Shown: positions 8,206 to 19,034, counted from the first letter of the stretch. The stretch is 64,000 nt of DNA from an uncultured Lachnospiraceae bacterium (GCA_910584725.1 CAJUBE010000009.1:1-64000), one strand, 5' to 3'. The notes: a model not told the origin generated them from the sequence alone. Numbers and translations: made by a program.

Positions 8206-11200
8206 ATGAATTTTTTGAGCGGGTTTAAAAAGGTGGTGGATGCGCAGCCGGACAAAGTGGCGATTGTGGATCGGGGCGGTACAAGGAGCACAACTTATCG
8301 GGAGCTTGCAAGGATAAGCGGACAGGTTGCGGCAAAGCTTTTGGAGACGGGGGATATGTCCGGGCAGGCGGTTTTAATCTGCATGGACAGACGCATGGAA
8401 TATGTGGCGGCAGAAATCGGGATTATGATGGCGGGGGCGGCTTATGTGCCTCTGCTGCCGGAGTACCCGGCGGAGAGAATTAACTATATCCGGAACGACT
8501 GTAGCGCGGTGTGCACGATCGACGCCGCATGGATGGAGAATATCGGGCAGTATGAGCCTGCGGGGGTGTATACGGCGGCGGACCGGGACAGGGCGCTGAT
8601 CATCTATACGTCTGGTTCCACCGGGCGTCCCAAGGGCATTGTCCACAGCCACGCGGGCTTTTATGGGGGTGTGGAGAGGGTCGCTGCAGCGTTTGACTTC
8701 TGGGAAGAGGAGCGGATGGCGGCATCGGCGCCCCTGTCTTTTGTGGCATCGCTGATGGAGTATAATGCTGTTTTAAAAAACGGCGGCTGTACACATATGC
8801 TCTCCGAGGAAGTCCGCAGGGATGTGCGGCTGATGGAGACCTACTATGCCGAGAAGGATATCACCTGCGGCTTCATCAGTCCCCAGATGCTGCGCCATTT
8901 TAAGAATCGTGGGAAAGCGCTGAAAAAGGTAATTACCGGGAGCGAGCGGGTATCCATGATAGGCAGCGACGGTTATACACTGTACAACAGTTACGGCTGC
9001 AGCGAGTCGGCGCTTCTGGTAACGACCTATAAGGTAGAGGAACCGATGGAAAATACGCCCATCGGCAAACCTGTGCCGGGTATAGAGATGTTTCTGCTTG
9101 ACCAGCAGGGAAAAGAAGTGCCCGACGGGGAGGAAGGGGAAATCTGTGTTCTCGGCGTTCTGGGCGAGTGTTATCTGAACATGGAAGAGCAGAGCGCGCG
9201 TACATTCGAGCGCAGGGAGGACGGAAAGGTTCTGCTCCACACGGGGGATATCGGACGGAAACTGCCGGACGGAAATTATATTTATGTAAACCGAAGAGAC
9301 TGGATGGTAAAGATCAACGGACAGCGTGTGGAGACGGGAGAGATCGAGCTGCGCATGGCGGCGGCGCCGGGCGTGAAAAACGCCGTGGTCAAAGCTTTTG
9401 AGGACGAAAACGGGCAGAATTATCTGTGCGGATATTATGTGGCGGAGGAGGAAGTGCTGCCGGAGGATATCCGTGACAGCTTGAAAGAGGCGCTGCCGGA
9501 TTACATGATTCCCCGTTTCTTAAAGAGACTGGAGGAGCTGCCGAAGAACGTAAACGGAAAGCTGGACAGGACGGCGCTTCTGCCGCCGGGTATCTCTGCG
9601 TACAAGCGGGCGTACAGGGAGCCGGAAAACGAGGTGCAGAGCCGCATGTGCGAGGCATTTGAGGCGATCCTGCACTGTGGAAAAACGGGAATCGGGGACG
9701 ACTTTTTCCAACTGGGCGGGGATTCCATCAATGTGCTGAAGCTGGCGGAGCATCTTGCGGATTTGCCCCTCACGCCGGGTATGGTGTTAAAGGGCAGGAC
9801 GCCGGAGCAGATTGCGCTTCTTTTGCAGGAGAAAAGGGCAGAGGGTACCGTGGCATGGGAGCAGATACGAAAGCAGGCGAAGGAGCGGACACAGTGGCCT
9901 CTCACGGATTCCCAGATGGGCGTCTATCTGGAGTGCGTCAACGAGCCGGAATGCACGATGTACAACATTCCCATGTGCTGTGAGCTGCCGGATGACATCG
10001 ACGAGGTCAGATTCCGGGATTCGGTAAAGGAAGCGATTTCCATGCATGCCGCCTTCAGTGTCAGGATTGTGTTGGAAGAGGGGACACCCTTCATGGAGCT
10101 GTGCCCGGCATATCTGGACACGTATGTGCAGGAGTGTACCGCCAGCGACATGAAGGGAGCAGAGAAAGCCTTTGTCCGTCCTTTTGTCATGGGGGAGGAG
10201 CCTTTATACCGCATGGCGCTGTACCGCGTGGCGGACGGAAACGGGAAAATGCACATGTATTTTTTCTTTGATGTGCACCATTTGATTTTTGACGGCACTT
10301 CGGTAAACGTATTTCTGGAAGAGATATCCCTCATTTACAGGGGTGAGGAGCCGAAGCCGGAGGAGGTATCCCTGATGGATGTGTCCGTCTTCGAGGAGAC
10401 GGTGAAGGATACGCCGGCGTATGGGGCGGCAAGGGAATACTTCCGGTCGAAACTGGCGGACGGGGAGACGGGCGAACCGCTGCTGACAGATTACAGGATG
10501 AAATCGCTCGGCGCCGACAGCGGCAGCGTGCGGATGGCGCTCGGGGAAGCGCTTTCGGTCATGGCGGTGGAACAGTTTGCGAGACAGAGGGGAATCTCAG
10601 AAAATACGCTTTTTCTGGGCGCTTTTTCCTATGCCCTCGGAAAGTACACCGGGGGAAACAGAAGTATGTTCTGCACGGTGAACAACGGCAGGCACTGTAC
10701 GGAGCTGGCACAGTCCGTAGGTATGTTTGTGCGCACGCTTCCCCTGTGCCAGTCGTGGGAAGAGGGCGCGTCTGTGGATGCGTTTTTACAGGAATTTCAG
10801 AAGAACTTTTATGAGACCATGGAGCACGACGTGATCTCCTTTGCGGAGCTGGCGGGGGATTACGGGATTGCTTCGGACATTCTGTTTGTCTATCAGGGAG
10901 AAATGCTGAAAGGTCTGTCGCTTGCCGGGAAATGGTATGCGGCGCAGCCCCTTTCCACCGGGCAGGTGCAGGCGGACATCTCCGCGATGGTGATGAAAGG
11001 ACAGGGCGGTTATGAGATTTCCTTAGACTACCGTCAGGATTTATACTCGGAAAAGACGGCGAAAGGACTTGCAAGGATGTTTGTGCAGGTGCTGCAGGGG
11101 ATGCTCTCCTGTCAGAGCCTGCATCAGATTTCCCTCGTCTCGGAGTCGGATGTCCAGCTTTTAGAGAGTTTTCACGGGGAGGAAGTGCCTTTTGACAGGA

Positions 11201-14200
11201 CGAAAACCGTGGTGGATCTGTTCCGGGAACAGGCTATGCGCGCGCCGGACGCCGCCGCCGTTGTTTATCTTGACAGAACGTACACTTACGGGCAGGTGGA
11301 TGAGATCACCGACCGTCTGGCGGCTTATATCGCGGGGCTGGGCATCGGCAGGGAACAGACGGTTTCCGTGCTCATTCCGCGGTGTGAATATATGGCGCTT
11401 GCCTCTCTCGGCATCCTGAAGGCGGGAGCCGCATACCAGCCTCTTGACCCTACCTATCCCAAGGAGCGGCTTGCCTTTATGATCGAGGACGCGGACGCGA
11501 AGCTGCTCATTGCCGACGAGGGGCTTTTGCATATGATGGAGGGGTATCAGGGAGAAGTCCTTCTGACAAAAGATATTCCGGCGCTTCCGGAAGCGGATAG
11601 GGACGCGCTTCCCGCGCTGCCCCGGCCGGAGGATCTGTTTATTTTGCTCTATACCTCCGGATCCACCGGCGTGCCCAAAGGATGTATGCTGGAACACGGG
11701 AATCTGGCGGCGTTTTGCAAGTGGTACCAGATGTACTATGACTTACAGCCTGAGAGCAGGGTGGCGGCATATGCCAGCTATGGCTTTGACGCGCATATGA
11801 TGGATATCTATCCGGCGCTTGTGACCGGCGCGGCGACATGTATCATCGATCAGTCCATCCGCCTGGATCTGAACGAATTGAAACAGTATTTTATGAGGGA
11901 GGGCGTGACCCACTCCTTTATGACCACCCAGATCGGGCGTGCCTTTGCCACAAGTATGCAGTGTAAATCGCTGCGGCATCTTTCCATGGGCGGGGAGGCG
12001 CTGACTCCTTTTGCGCCTGCGGGTACTACGAAATATTACAATGTTTACGGTCCTACGGAGTGTACGATCTTTACCACGTCCTATCCCATGAGCCGTTATG
12101 AGGAGGATGTGCCAATCGGGAAACCGCTCTGCAATATGAAGCTGTATGTGGTGGACGGCTGTGGGAGACGGGTGCCGACAGGCGTGCCGGGCGAGCTGTG
12201 GATAGCCGGATATCAGGTGTCCAGAGGGTATCTGAACCGCCCGGAAAAGACGGCGGAGTCCTACTCGGAAAATCCGTTCTCCGAAACCGCGGGGTATCGC
12301 AGGGCATATCACACAGGCGATATTGTGCGCTTTTTGCCGGATGGGAATATTCAGTTTATCGGACGACGGGACGGGCAGGTGAAGATCCGGGGATTCCGCA
12401 TCGAGCTGACCGAGGTGGAGGAGATCATACGGAAGTTCCCGGGAATCACAGACGCCACGGTAGCTGCTTTTGACGAGCCCGGCGGCGGAAAGTATATCGC
12501 CGCCTATGTGGTATCGGAAGGGACGGTGGACGTGGAGGCGATGAACGCGTTTATCATGGAGAGCAAGCCGCCCTACATGGTTCCCGCCGTCACCATGCAG
12601 ATCGATCAGATTCCCTTAAACCAGAATCAGAAGGTGGACAAAAAGGCTTTGCCGAAGCCCGAGCGGAAGAAGGAGGAACTGACGGAGCCTGTGGGGGAGA
12701 CACAGCAGAAAATTTTCGACTGCGTGGCGGAAGTTATCGGACACAGGGAATTTGGCGCTTCCACGGACATTTTCCGGGCGGGGCTTACGTCCATCGGCGC
12801 GGTGCGGTTAAACGCGCTGCTCTCTGCGGCTTTTGACGGCGCGGTGGTGCGGAATAAGGACTTGAAGGAATACAACACGGTGGAGAAGCTAGAGAAGCTG
12901 CTTCAGGAGAGGGGAGAGCGGGAGACTTTTGCCGTGCAGGAAGATTATCCGCTGGCCCAGACGCAGAACGGCATCTTTGTGGAGTGCGCCGCCAATCCGG
13001 GCAGCACGATCTACAACATTCCGTTCCTGTTCCGGCTGGATGAAAAGGTGGAGCTGCCCCGGCTGAAAAGAGCGGTGGAGGAGACGGTTGCCGCCCATCC
13101 CTACATAAAGACCACTTTGTTTATGGATGAGAAGGGTGATATCCGGCAGAGGAGGAACGATGACGCGCCTTTTGCGGTGGAGATCAAGAAGGAGCTGTGC
13201 AGGGAGGAACTGGTGCGCCCGTATCAGCTTCTGGAGGAGCGGTTGTTCCGAATCGAGTTGTATGAGACTGCGGAAGGCAAGTATCTGTTTTTGGAATTTC
13301 ACCATATCATCAGCGACGGCACATCCTGTGGTATTTTTATCCGGGATATGAACGCGGCTTACGGCGGGGAGGCGCTGACCGCGGAAGCCTTTTCCGGCTT
13401 TGAGGCAGCCCTCGTGGAACAGAAGGCGCTGCAGGGCGAGGAGTACAGACGCGCCAAAGAATACTATGATTCAGTCTTCTCCGGCTGTGACACAGATTTC
13501 CTTCCCGCGCGTGACAGGCGGGAGGCGGATGCCAATCAGCAGACGGTGGGACTGTACAGAAGGGATATGCCGGTGGACATGGACGCTGTCCGCGCCTTCT
13601 GCGAGGAGAAGAAGATTACCATGAACACGCTGTTTACCGCCGCTTTCGGTTTCGTGACGGGGCGGTATGTGTACAAGGATGAGGCGGTGTTCACCACAAT
13701 TTATAATGGAAGAAACGATTCCAGACTTTCCTCCGTCATCAGTATGCTGGTGAAAACGCTGCCTGTATACTGCGATATTGACGGGGAGCAGGAGATCGAC
13801 CGCTATCTGAGTGCAATCGGCGAGCAGCTTTTAAACAGTATGAACGCGGATATTTACTCTTTCGCCGAGATCAGCAGGGCATACGGGATCAGGGCGGATA
13901 TTCTCTTCGCCTTTCAGGGGGATGATTTCCAGTTTGACGAGATCGCCGGGGAAAAGGCAGTTATGGAGGAACTGCGCCTCGACACGGCGAAGGCGCCGCT
14001 GTCGGTGGACGTGGCGGTAGACGGAAGTAAGATCTGTTACCAGATCGAATACAGAAGCGATCTGTATGAGGAGAGCACCGTGGCGGGGCTGGTGGACAGT
14101 TTTGCCGTTGTGGTGGAGGAGTTTAGTAAAAAGAAGCTTTTGAAGGAAGTGTCCATGCTGAGCGGTGAGGCGCGCCGCAAACTGGAGGGATACAACGGGA

Positions 14201-17200
14201 CGGACTGCCCGGTGGAACAGGTGACGGCAAATATTCTCTTTGAGCGGCAGGCGGCGCTCTGTCCCGACAGGACGGCAGTAATCGCGTGCGGGGAGAGCCG
14301 GACCTTCCGGGAGTTAAACGAGAATGCAAACAGGATCGCCAACCGTCTGCTCGACTTGGGACTGCACATGGACGGGATGGTGGGCGTGATGATGCCCCGG
14401 ACGGTGGATGTGTATGCCGTCAGACAGGGCGTGATGAAGGCTGGCGGGGCTTTCGTCCCCATCGACCCGGAATATCCCGACGAGCGGATCGCCTATATAC
14501 TGGAGGATTCCGGGGCGGCGTTTGTGATCATGCCCGGAGAACTGATTGACCAGCGTAGTCATCTCCTGCAAAAAAGCGCGGCGAAGGCGCTCCGTCTGGA
14601 GGACCTTCTGGCGGAGGACGGAAATATCGAGAATCCGCAGATCGACATCCGGCCGGAAAACCTGTGCTACTGTATTTATACTTCCGGCTCCACAGGAAAG
14701 CCAAAGGGCGTGATGATTGAACACCGGAATCTGGTGAACTATGTGGACGACAACCCTTACAACGTGGAGGCGCAGTCCTATATAAAGAATGCCACGGTAT
14801 CCCTTGCTTTTGCCGCCATCACCTTTGACGTGTCCATACTGGAGGAGTGTATCCCGCTATATCACGGCATTACGGTGTGTATGGCAAATGAGGAGGAAAT
14901 CCACAATCCCCTTGCGCTCTCCGAACTGATACTGGAAAACGGGGTGGATATGATGACTTGTACGCCCTCCTTCCTGATCAATATCATCGACATGCCGGAG
15001 ATGAGGGACGCGCTGTCGCGGATCAAGGTGTTTAATGTGGGCGCGGAGGCGTTTCCCGAAGCCCTCTATGAAAAGATCACGGCTCTGGGAACGGGAGCCA
15101 CCGTATTTAACGGGTATGGTCCCACGGAGACCACCATCGGGTGCGCGTTTGAGCAGGTAACCGGGGAGAAGATCACCATAGGAAGACCTATGGCAAATAT
15201 CAGAATGATGATCCTTGACAAGTATCGGAATCCGCTTCCCGCAGGCGTGCCGGGAGAACTGCTCATCATCGGAAACGGCGTGGGCAGGGGCTATGTGGGC
15301 AGGCCGGACCTGACGGCGGATAAATTCATCACTTTTGAGGGGAGAAAGGCGTATCGCAGCGGCGACCTCGCGAAGTGGAATCATCACGGCAAGATCGAAT
15401 TTATGGGGCGCATGGACAATCAGGTAAAACTCCGGGGACTGCGGGTGGAGCTGGACGAGATCGAGAATGTGATGAATCAGTACCCTTCCGTGAAATCCAG
15501 CGTTGTGCTCGTGAAGGGCAAGGACGCCGACCAGTTCCTGTGCGGTTACTTCGTGGCGAAGCAGCAGGTGGATCCGCAGAAGCTGACCTGCTTTATGCAG
15601 AAATACCTGACACCCTATATGGTGCCGCGGGTGCTGATGCAGCTGCCGGAGTTTCCCCTCACCAACAACGGCAAGGTGGACAGACGGGCGCTGCCGGAGC
15701 CGGAATACACGCAGGATGCCAAAAATTATATCGAGCCGCGCACCGAACTGCAGCGCAGACTGTGCGAAATTTTCGCCATGGCGCTGGGGGTGGAAAAAGT
15801 CGGTATCGAGGATGATTTCTTTGAGAACGGCGGCACCTCCCTCTCGGCATCCAAGGTGGCGATGAAGTGCATGAGCGCCGGGATCGGGGTGTCCTACGCG
15901 GATCTGTTTGAATATAAGACGCCCTTGGCGCTGGAACAGTATCTCATGGGACGCGAGGGACAGAGCGCACCGAAGGAAACAGCCGGGCAGGACAGCGGAA
16001 AACAGATGTCCGGGCAGAACCCGGAGCAGGATGCACTCTCACGGATTCTTGCAAGGAACACGCCGGAGCATGTGGATGAAATAGCGCCGCAGAAGATAGG
16101 AAATGTGCTTTTGACGGGAGCCACGGGTTTCCTCGGCGCCCATATTTTAAAAACCATAATTGAGAACACGAATGGCATCGTATACTGCCTGCTTCGCAGA
16201 GGCAGTGCGCCCTCCATAGAAAAGAGGCTGAAAGCCATGCTGGTATATTATTTCAGCAATCCTTACGAGGAGCTTTTCGGGAACCGGATCGTTATCATCG
16301 AGGGGGATATCACAGATGAGGAGAAGGTGAAGTCGCTGCGGCACTATACGTTTGACAGGGTGATTAACTGCGCGGCGTGCGTCAAGCATTTTTCGGCGGA
16401 CGACATATTGGAGCGGGTGAATTATCAGGGGGTGCTTCATCTGATTGATCTTTGTCGTGAAACGGGAAGAGAACTGATTCAGATTTCCACCGTGAGCGTG
16501 GCGGGAGAGAATGTGGGGCAGCAGTTCCCTGCGGAAAAGAAGATACATGAAAATGAGCTGGATTTCGGACAGCGCATCACCAACCGATATATCGACACCA
16601 AATTCCGTGCGGAAAAAGCGGTGCTTCGCGCTGTCGCAGACGGCATGAAAGGACGGGTGATGAGAGTGGGCAATCTGATGAGCCGCGACAGTGACGGGGA
16701 GTTTCAGATCAATTCCGTGACCAACGGGTTTATGCGCACCCTGAGGGGGTATGTGGCGCTCGGCAAGTTTCCGGTTTCCCAGCTCGACATGCCGGCGGAG
16801 TTTTCGCCCATCGACTCCACGGCGCAGGCGATTGTAAAACTTTCGGGGGTCGGCGGCGACTTTACGGTGTTCCATGCCTACAGCAGCTACGTGATCCAGA
16901 TGGCGGATGTGGTGGAACAGATGAACCGCATCGGAATTGCCATAGAGACGGTGAGCGATGAGGTGTTTGAGGCCAGTCTGCGGAAAGCTTTGGAGGATGA
17001 GGATAAAAACGAGTTGATATCCGGGCTGATCGCGTATCTGCCGGGAGAACAGGAAACGGCAGGCTCCTATATAGACGCGGACAACAGTTTTACCACCAAG
17101 ATTCTTTACAGGCTGGGCTTTAAGTGGCCTATGCCGGATAAGGATTATCTGCGGAATGCGTTAAAAGCGCTTGAGACGCTTGGATTTTTCGACGGAAAGA

Positions 17201-17205
17201 TATAA
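8206..17205 (+). CDS. three-module non-ribosomal peptide synthetase with terminal reductase
   Basis: This 2,999-residue assembly-line enzyme has the order A1 (about 10-460), T1 (Ser507 in GGDS), C1 (about 560-990, HHLIFDG at 691-697), A2 (about 1002-1475, YTSGSTG near 1150), T2 (Ser1529), C2 (about 1580-1990, HHIISDG at 1699-1705), A3 (about 2008-2490, TSGSTG at 2159), T3 (Ser2545) and a thioester reductase R (about 2632-2995, GATGFLG and Y2795-x3-K2799). Both condensation motifs and all three carrier serines are intact; there is no epimerase or thioesterase. R domains release the chain with NAD(P)H as aldehyde or alcohol. A1 has Val180 where amino-acid-activating domains have Asp (present as Asp1195 in A2 and Asp2208 in A3), so the starter may be a non-amino acid. 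Hand-aligned pocket residues are DAMFSGVIF (A2) and DVLTFVGIG (A3); I do not assign substrates. The ATG at 8206 is preceded by GGAGGAGACAGGT; the in-frame ATG at 8191 lacks a ribosome site. Confidence 0.95.
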   Translation: MNFLSGFKKVVDAQPDKVAIVDRGGTRSTTYRELARISGQVAAKLLETGDMSGQAVLICMDRRMEYVAAEIGIMMAGAAYVPLLPEYPAERINYIRNDCSAVCTIDAAWMENIGQYEPAGVYTAADRDRALIIYTSGSTGRPKGIVHSHAGFYGGVERVAAAFDFWEEERMAASAPLSFVASLMEYNAVLKNGGCTHMLSEEVRRDVRLMETYYAEKDITCGFISPQMLRHFKNRGKALKKVITGSERVSMIGSDGYTLYNSYGCSESALLVTTYKVEEPMENTPIGKPVPGIEMFLLDQQGKEVPDGEEGEICVLGVLGECYLNMEEQSARTFERREDGKVLLHTGDIGRKLPDGNYIYVNRRDWMVKINGQRVETGEIELRMAAAPGVKNAVVKAFEDENGQNYLCGYYVAEEEVLPEDIRDSLKEALPDYMIPRFLKRLEELPKNVNGKLDRTALLPPGISAYKRAYREPENEVQSRMCEAFEAILHCGKTGIGDDFFQLGGDSINVLKLAEHLADLPLTPGMVLKGRTPEQIALLLQEKRAEGTVAWEQIRKQAKERTQWPLTDSQMGVYLECVNEPECTMYNIPMCCELPDDIDEVRFRDSVKEAISMHAAFSVRIVLEEGTPFMELCPAYLDTYVQECTASDMKGAEKAFVRPFVMGEEPLYRMALYRVADGNGKMHMYFFFDVHHLIFDGTSVNVFLEEISLIYRGEEPKPEEVSLMDVSVFEETVKDTPAYGAAREYFRSKLADGETGEPLLTDYRMKSLGADSGSVRMALGEALSVMAVEQFARQRGISENTLFLGAFSYALGKYTGGNRSMFCTVNNGRHCTELAQSVGMFVRTLPLCQSWEEGASVDAFLQEFQKNFYETMEHDVISFAELAGDYGIASDILFVYQGEMLKGLSLAGKWYAAQPLSTGQVQADISAMVMKGQGGYEISLDYRQDLYSEKTAKGLARMFVQVLQGMLSCQSLHQISLVSESDVQLLESFHGEEVPFDRTKTVVDLFREQAMRAPDAAAVVYLDRTYTYGQVDEITDRLAAYIAGLGIGREQTVSVLIPRCEYMALASLGILKAGAAYQPLDPTYPKERLAFMIEDADAKLLIADEGLLHMMEGYQGEVLLTKDIPALPEADRDALPALPRPEDLFILLYTSGSTGVPKGCMLEHGNLAAFCKWYQMYYDLQPESRVAAYASYGFDAHMMDIYPALVTGAATCIIDQSIRLDLNELKQYFMREGVTHSFMTTQIGRAFATSMQCKSLRHLSMGGEALTPFAPAGTTKYYNVYGPTECTIFTTSYPMSRYEEDVPIGKPLCNMKLYVVDGCGRRVPTGVPGELWIAGYQVSRGYLNRPEKTAESYSENPFSETAGYRRAYHTGDIVRFLPDGNIQFIGRRDGQVKIRGFRIELTEVEEIIRKFPGITDATVAAFDEPGGGKYIAAYVVSEGTVDVEAMNAFIMESKPPYMVPAVTMQIDQIPLNQNQKVDKKALPKPERKKEELTEPVGETQQKIFDCVAEVIGHREFGASTDIFRAGLTSIGAVRLNALLSAAFDGAVVRNKDLKEYNTVEKLEKLLQERGERETFAVQEDYPLAQTQNGIFVECAANPGSTIYNIPFLFRLDEKVELPRLKRAVEETVAAHPYIKTTLFMDEKGDIRQRRNDDAPFAVEIKKELCREELVRPYQLLEERLFRIELYETAEGKYLFLEFHHIISDGTSCGIFIRDMNAAYGGEALTAEAFSGFEAALVEQKALQGEEYRRAKEYYDSVFSGCDTDFLPARDRREADANQQTVGLYRRDMPVDMDAVRAFCEEKKITMNTLFTAAFGFVTGRYVYKDEAVFTTIYNGRNDSRLSSVISMLVKTLPVYCDIDGEQEIDRYLSAIGEQLLNSMNADIYSFAEISRAYGIRADILFAFQGDDFQFDEIAGEKAVMEELRLDTAKAPLSVDVAVDGSKICYQIEYRSDLYEESTVAGLVDSFAVVVEEFSKKKLLKEVSMLSGEARRKLEGYNGTDCPVEQVTANILFERQAALCPDRTAVIACGESRTFRELNENANRIANRLLDLGLHMDGMVGVMMPRTVDVYAVRQGVMKAGGAFVPIDPEYPDERIAYILEDSGAAFVIMPGELIDQRSHLLQKSAAKALRLEDLLAEDGNIENPQIDIRPENLCYCIYTSGSTGKPKGVMIEHRNLVNYVDDNPYNVEAQSYIKNATVSLAFAAITFDVSILEECIPLYHGITVCMANEEEIHNPLALSELILENGVDMMTCTPSFLINIIDMPEMRDALSRIKVFNVGAEAFPEALYEKITALGTGATVFNGYGPTETTIGCAFEQVTGEKITIGRPMANIRMMILDKYRNPLPAGVPGELLIIGNGVGRGYVGRPDLTADKFITFEGRKAYRSGDLAKWNHHGKIEFMGRMDNQVKLRGLRVELDEIENVMNQYPSVKSSVVLVKGKDADQFLCGYFVAKQQVDPQKLTCFMQKYLTPYMVPRVLMQLPEFPLTNNGKVDRRALPEPEYTQDAKNYIEPRTELQRRLCEIFAMALGVEKVGIEDDFFENGGTSLSASKVAMKCMSAGIGVSYADLFEYKTPLALEQYLMGREGQSAPKETAGQDSGKQMSGQNPEQDALSRILARNTPEHVDEIAPQKIGNVLLTGATGFLGAHILKTIIENTNGIVYCLLRRGSAPSIEKRLKAMLVYYFSNPYEELFGNRIVIIEGDITDEEKVKSLRHYTFDRVINCAACVKHFSADDILERVNYQGVLHLIDLCRETGRELIQISTVSVAGENVGQQFPAEKKIHENELDFGQRITNRYIDTKFRAEKAVLRAVADGMKGRVMRVGNLMSRDSDGEFQINSVTNGFMRTLRGYVALGKFPVSQLDMPAEFSPIDSTAQAIVKLSGVGGDFTVFHAYSSYVIQMADVVEQMNRIGIAIETVSDEVFEASLRKALEDEDKNELISGLIAYLPGEQETAGSYIDADNSFTTKILYRLGFKWPMPDKDYLRNALKALETLGFFDGKI

Positions 17206-17225
17206 AGAGGAGAATGAGGAAGGAT

Positions 17226-19034
17226 ATGGAGCGAAACGCGTATTTGATTCAAAAAAAGATCCGCCAGTATATTCTGCCGGGGGTGCTGATGACTGTGGCA
17301 ATGCAGCTTGGCAATGTGGTGGATGGCATGATCGTTGGAAATCTTTTGGGATCGGAGGCGATGGCGGCGATCGAGCTTTCCATGCCTGTGCTGCTCACCC
17401 TGCAGATGCCGGCGCTGATGCTGGCTATGGGAGGCGCGGCGGAAGCGGCTGTACTTTTGGGAAAGCGAAGTCTGCCGGAAGCGGGCGGCGTGTTTAGCGC
17501 TTCTCTGGCGGCGGGAGCCGCCGTATCCCTCCTCTTTGCGCTGCTCACCCCCTTTCTGCCGGGAACGCTTGCCCTCGCGCTTGCCGGAAATGAACAGATG
17601 GCGGCGCTGGTGGAACCTTATATGGCGGTCAATTTCGGCGGAATACCGGTTCTGACCATCGCCATTATTTTCTGCTATTTTATGAATGCGGACAATCACC
17701 CGCAGCTTGGGAGCGCGCTGTTTATCATAGCGAATGCGGTGAATCTGGTGTTGGACATCGTATTTATCAAGGTTTTCCAAATGGGGATGGCGGGGAGCGC
17801 CCTGTCCACTGTGATCGGTTATCTGGCGGGCATGGTGACGGTGATTTCTTATTTCCGCTCCGATCACAGAATGTTAAAGTTTTCGCATCACACAGGGACG
17901 CCGGGCGGTTCGGAGCATCAAATGGCAGCCTATGTGAAGATGGCGGCGGTGGCGGGGATTCCCAGCGCGGCGTTCACGCTGATGTCGGCACTTGCGTCCG
18001 TGATCATCAATTCCGCGATCGTGAGGTATCTGGGAAACGAGCCTATGGCAATCTATTCTGTGTGCGCAAACGCGGTGCTGATCGCGGAACTGTGTGTGGG
18101 CGGCGTGATCGGACTGATTCCCAGTATTGCAGGGATTCTCTATGGGGAGAGGGACTACTACGGGATCCGCGCACTGTGTAAAAAAGTGCTGACCTACAGC
18201 TATCTCACCATAGCGGCGCTTTTGACTGTCTTTCTTTTGTTTCCACAGTGGATTGCCGGTCTGTTCGGCATCCGGGACGGGGAGCTGCTTGTCATGTGTA
18301 AGCTTGCGCTGCGCATTTTCGCCTGCGGGTTCCCCTTTTATGTGTACAATAAATTTCTCATGTCCTATTACCAGACGATCCTGCAGCCGGGACTTTCCAC
18401 AGTGATCACGGTGCTGCAGGGATTCGGGGTGGTGGTGCCTCTCACGCTTGTCGGTATCTTTTGGATGGGGCTTCCCGGCGTGTGCGCGGCAGCGGTGGTG
18501 AGCGAGGCTCTGACCATACTGGTCAGTGTTCTTTACCGCATGGGAGGACAGCGCGTCGGCAGATTTCCCGGTGGCGGCAGATATATGCTTCCGGACATAG
18601 CGGAGGAGACCTGTCTGGATTTTTCCATAGAAAATCATCTGGAAGATGTGATAAAGCTGCGGGATGCCCTGTTTGACTTCTGTGAAAAAAACGGCATCGG
18701 GGAAAAGGATGCGAAGATGATCGGGCTGGCTCTGGAAGAAATCTGCGCCAATGTGATCCGTTACGGTTATCGGGGAAATGACAGAAGTTTTATCGACATC
18801 AGTTTTACCATTCAGGACGGCAGCTATCTTCTCCGCGTCCGGGATGACGGCGTGCCCTTTAATCCGCTGGAATACCAGTCGGAAGAGGAGGAGGACGGGA
18901 AGATTGCACTGGGCGGGATTGCGCTCATTCGGAAAATCATGTCGGACTTTCAGTATATGCGGGTTCTGAATATGAACAACACGATCATGGAACTGAAAAT
19001 GAAGTCAAAAGAAGAAAGGATACGGGAAGGATGA
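17226..19034 (+). CDS. MATE-family exporter fused to an RsbW-like ATPase domain
   Basis: Residues 1 to about 450 form a multidrug/oligosaccharide-lipid/polysaccharide (MATE) transporter with about 12 hydrophobic segments; the first begins near LPGVLMTVAMQLGNVVDGM. Residues about 463-600 form a GHKL ATPase of the RsbW/SpoIIAB anti-sigma kinase type. It has an N-box (LALEEICANVIRYGY, about 502-516), a G1 box (RDDGVPFNP, about 540) and a Gly-rich GGIALIRK. MATE proteins are normally about 450 residues, so the ATPase is an added domain. The gene starts 20 bases after the NRPS stop and its stop overlaps the PPTase start (ATGA), so all are co-transcribed. Export of the NRPS product is the natural inference; the ATPase role is unknown. 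Start 17226 has AGGA at good spacing; 17214 is an alternative. Confidence 0.88.
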   Translation: MERNAYLIQKKIRQYILPGVLMTVAMQLGNVVDGMIVGNLLGSEAMAAIELSMPVLLTLQMPALMLAMGGAAEAAVLLGKRSLPEAGGVFSASLAAGAAVSLLFALLTPFLPGTLALALAGNEQMAALVEPYMAVNFGGIPVLTIAIIFCYFMNADNHPQLGSALFIIANAVNLVLDIVFIKVFQMGMAGSALSTVIGYLAGMVTVISYFRSDHRMLKFSHHTGTPGGSEHQMAAYVKMAAVAGIPSAAFTLMSALASVIINSAIVRYLGNEPMAIYSVCANAVLIAELCVGGVIGLIPSIAGILYGERDYYGIRALCKKVLTYSYLTIAALLTVFLLFPQWIAGLFGIRDGELLVMCKLALRIFACGFPFYVYNKFLMSYYQTILQPGLSTVITVLQGFGVVVPLTLVGIFWMGLPGVCAAAVVSEALTILVSVLYRMGGQRVGRFPGGGRYMLPDIAEETCLDFSIENHLEDVIKLRDALFDFCEKNGIGEKDAKMIGLALEEICANVIRYGYRGNDRSFIDISFTIQDGSYLLRVRDDGVPFNPLEYQSEEEEDGKIALGGIALIRKIMSDFQYMRVLNMNNTIMELKMKSKEERIREG

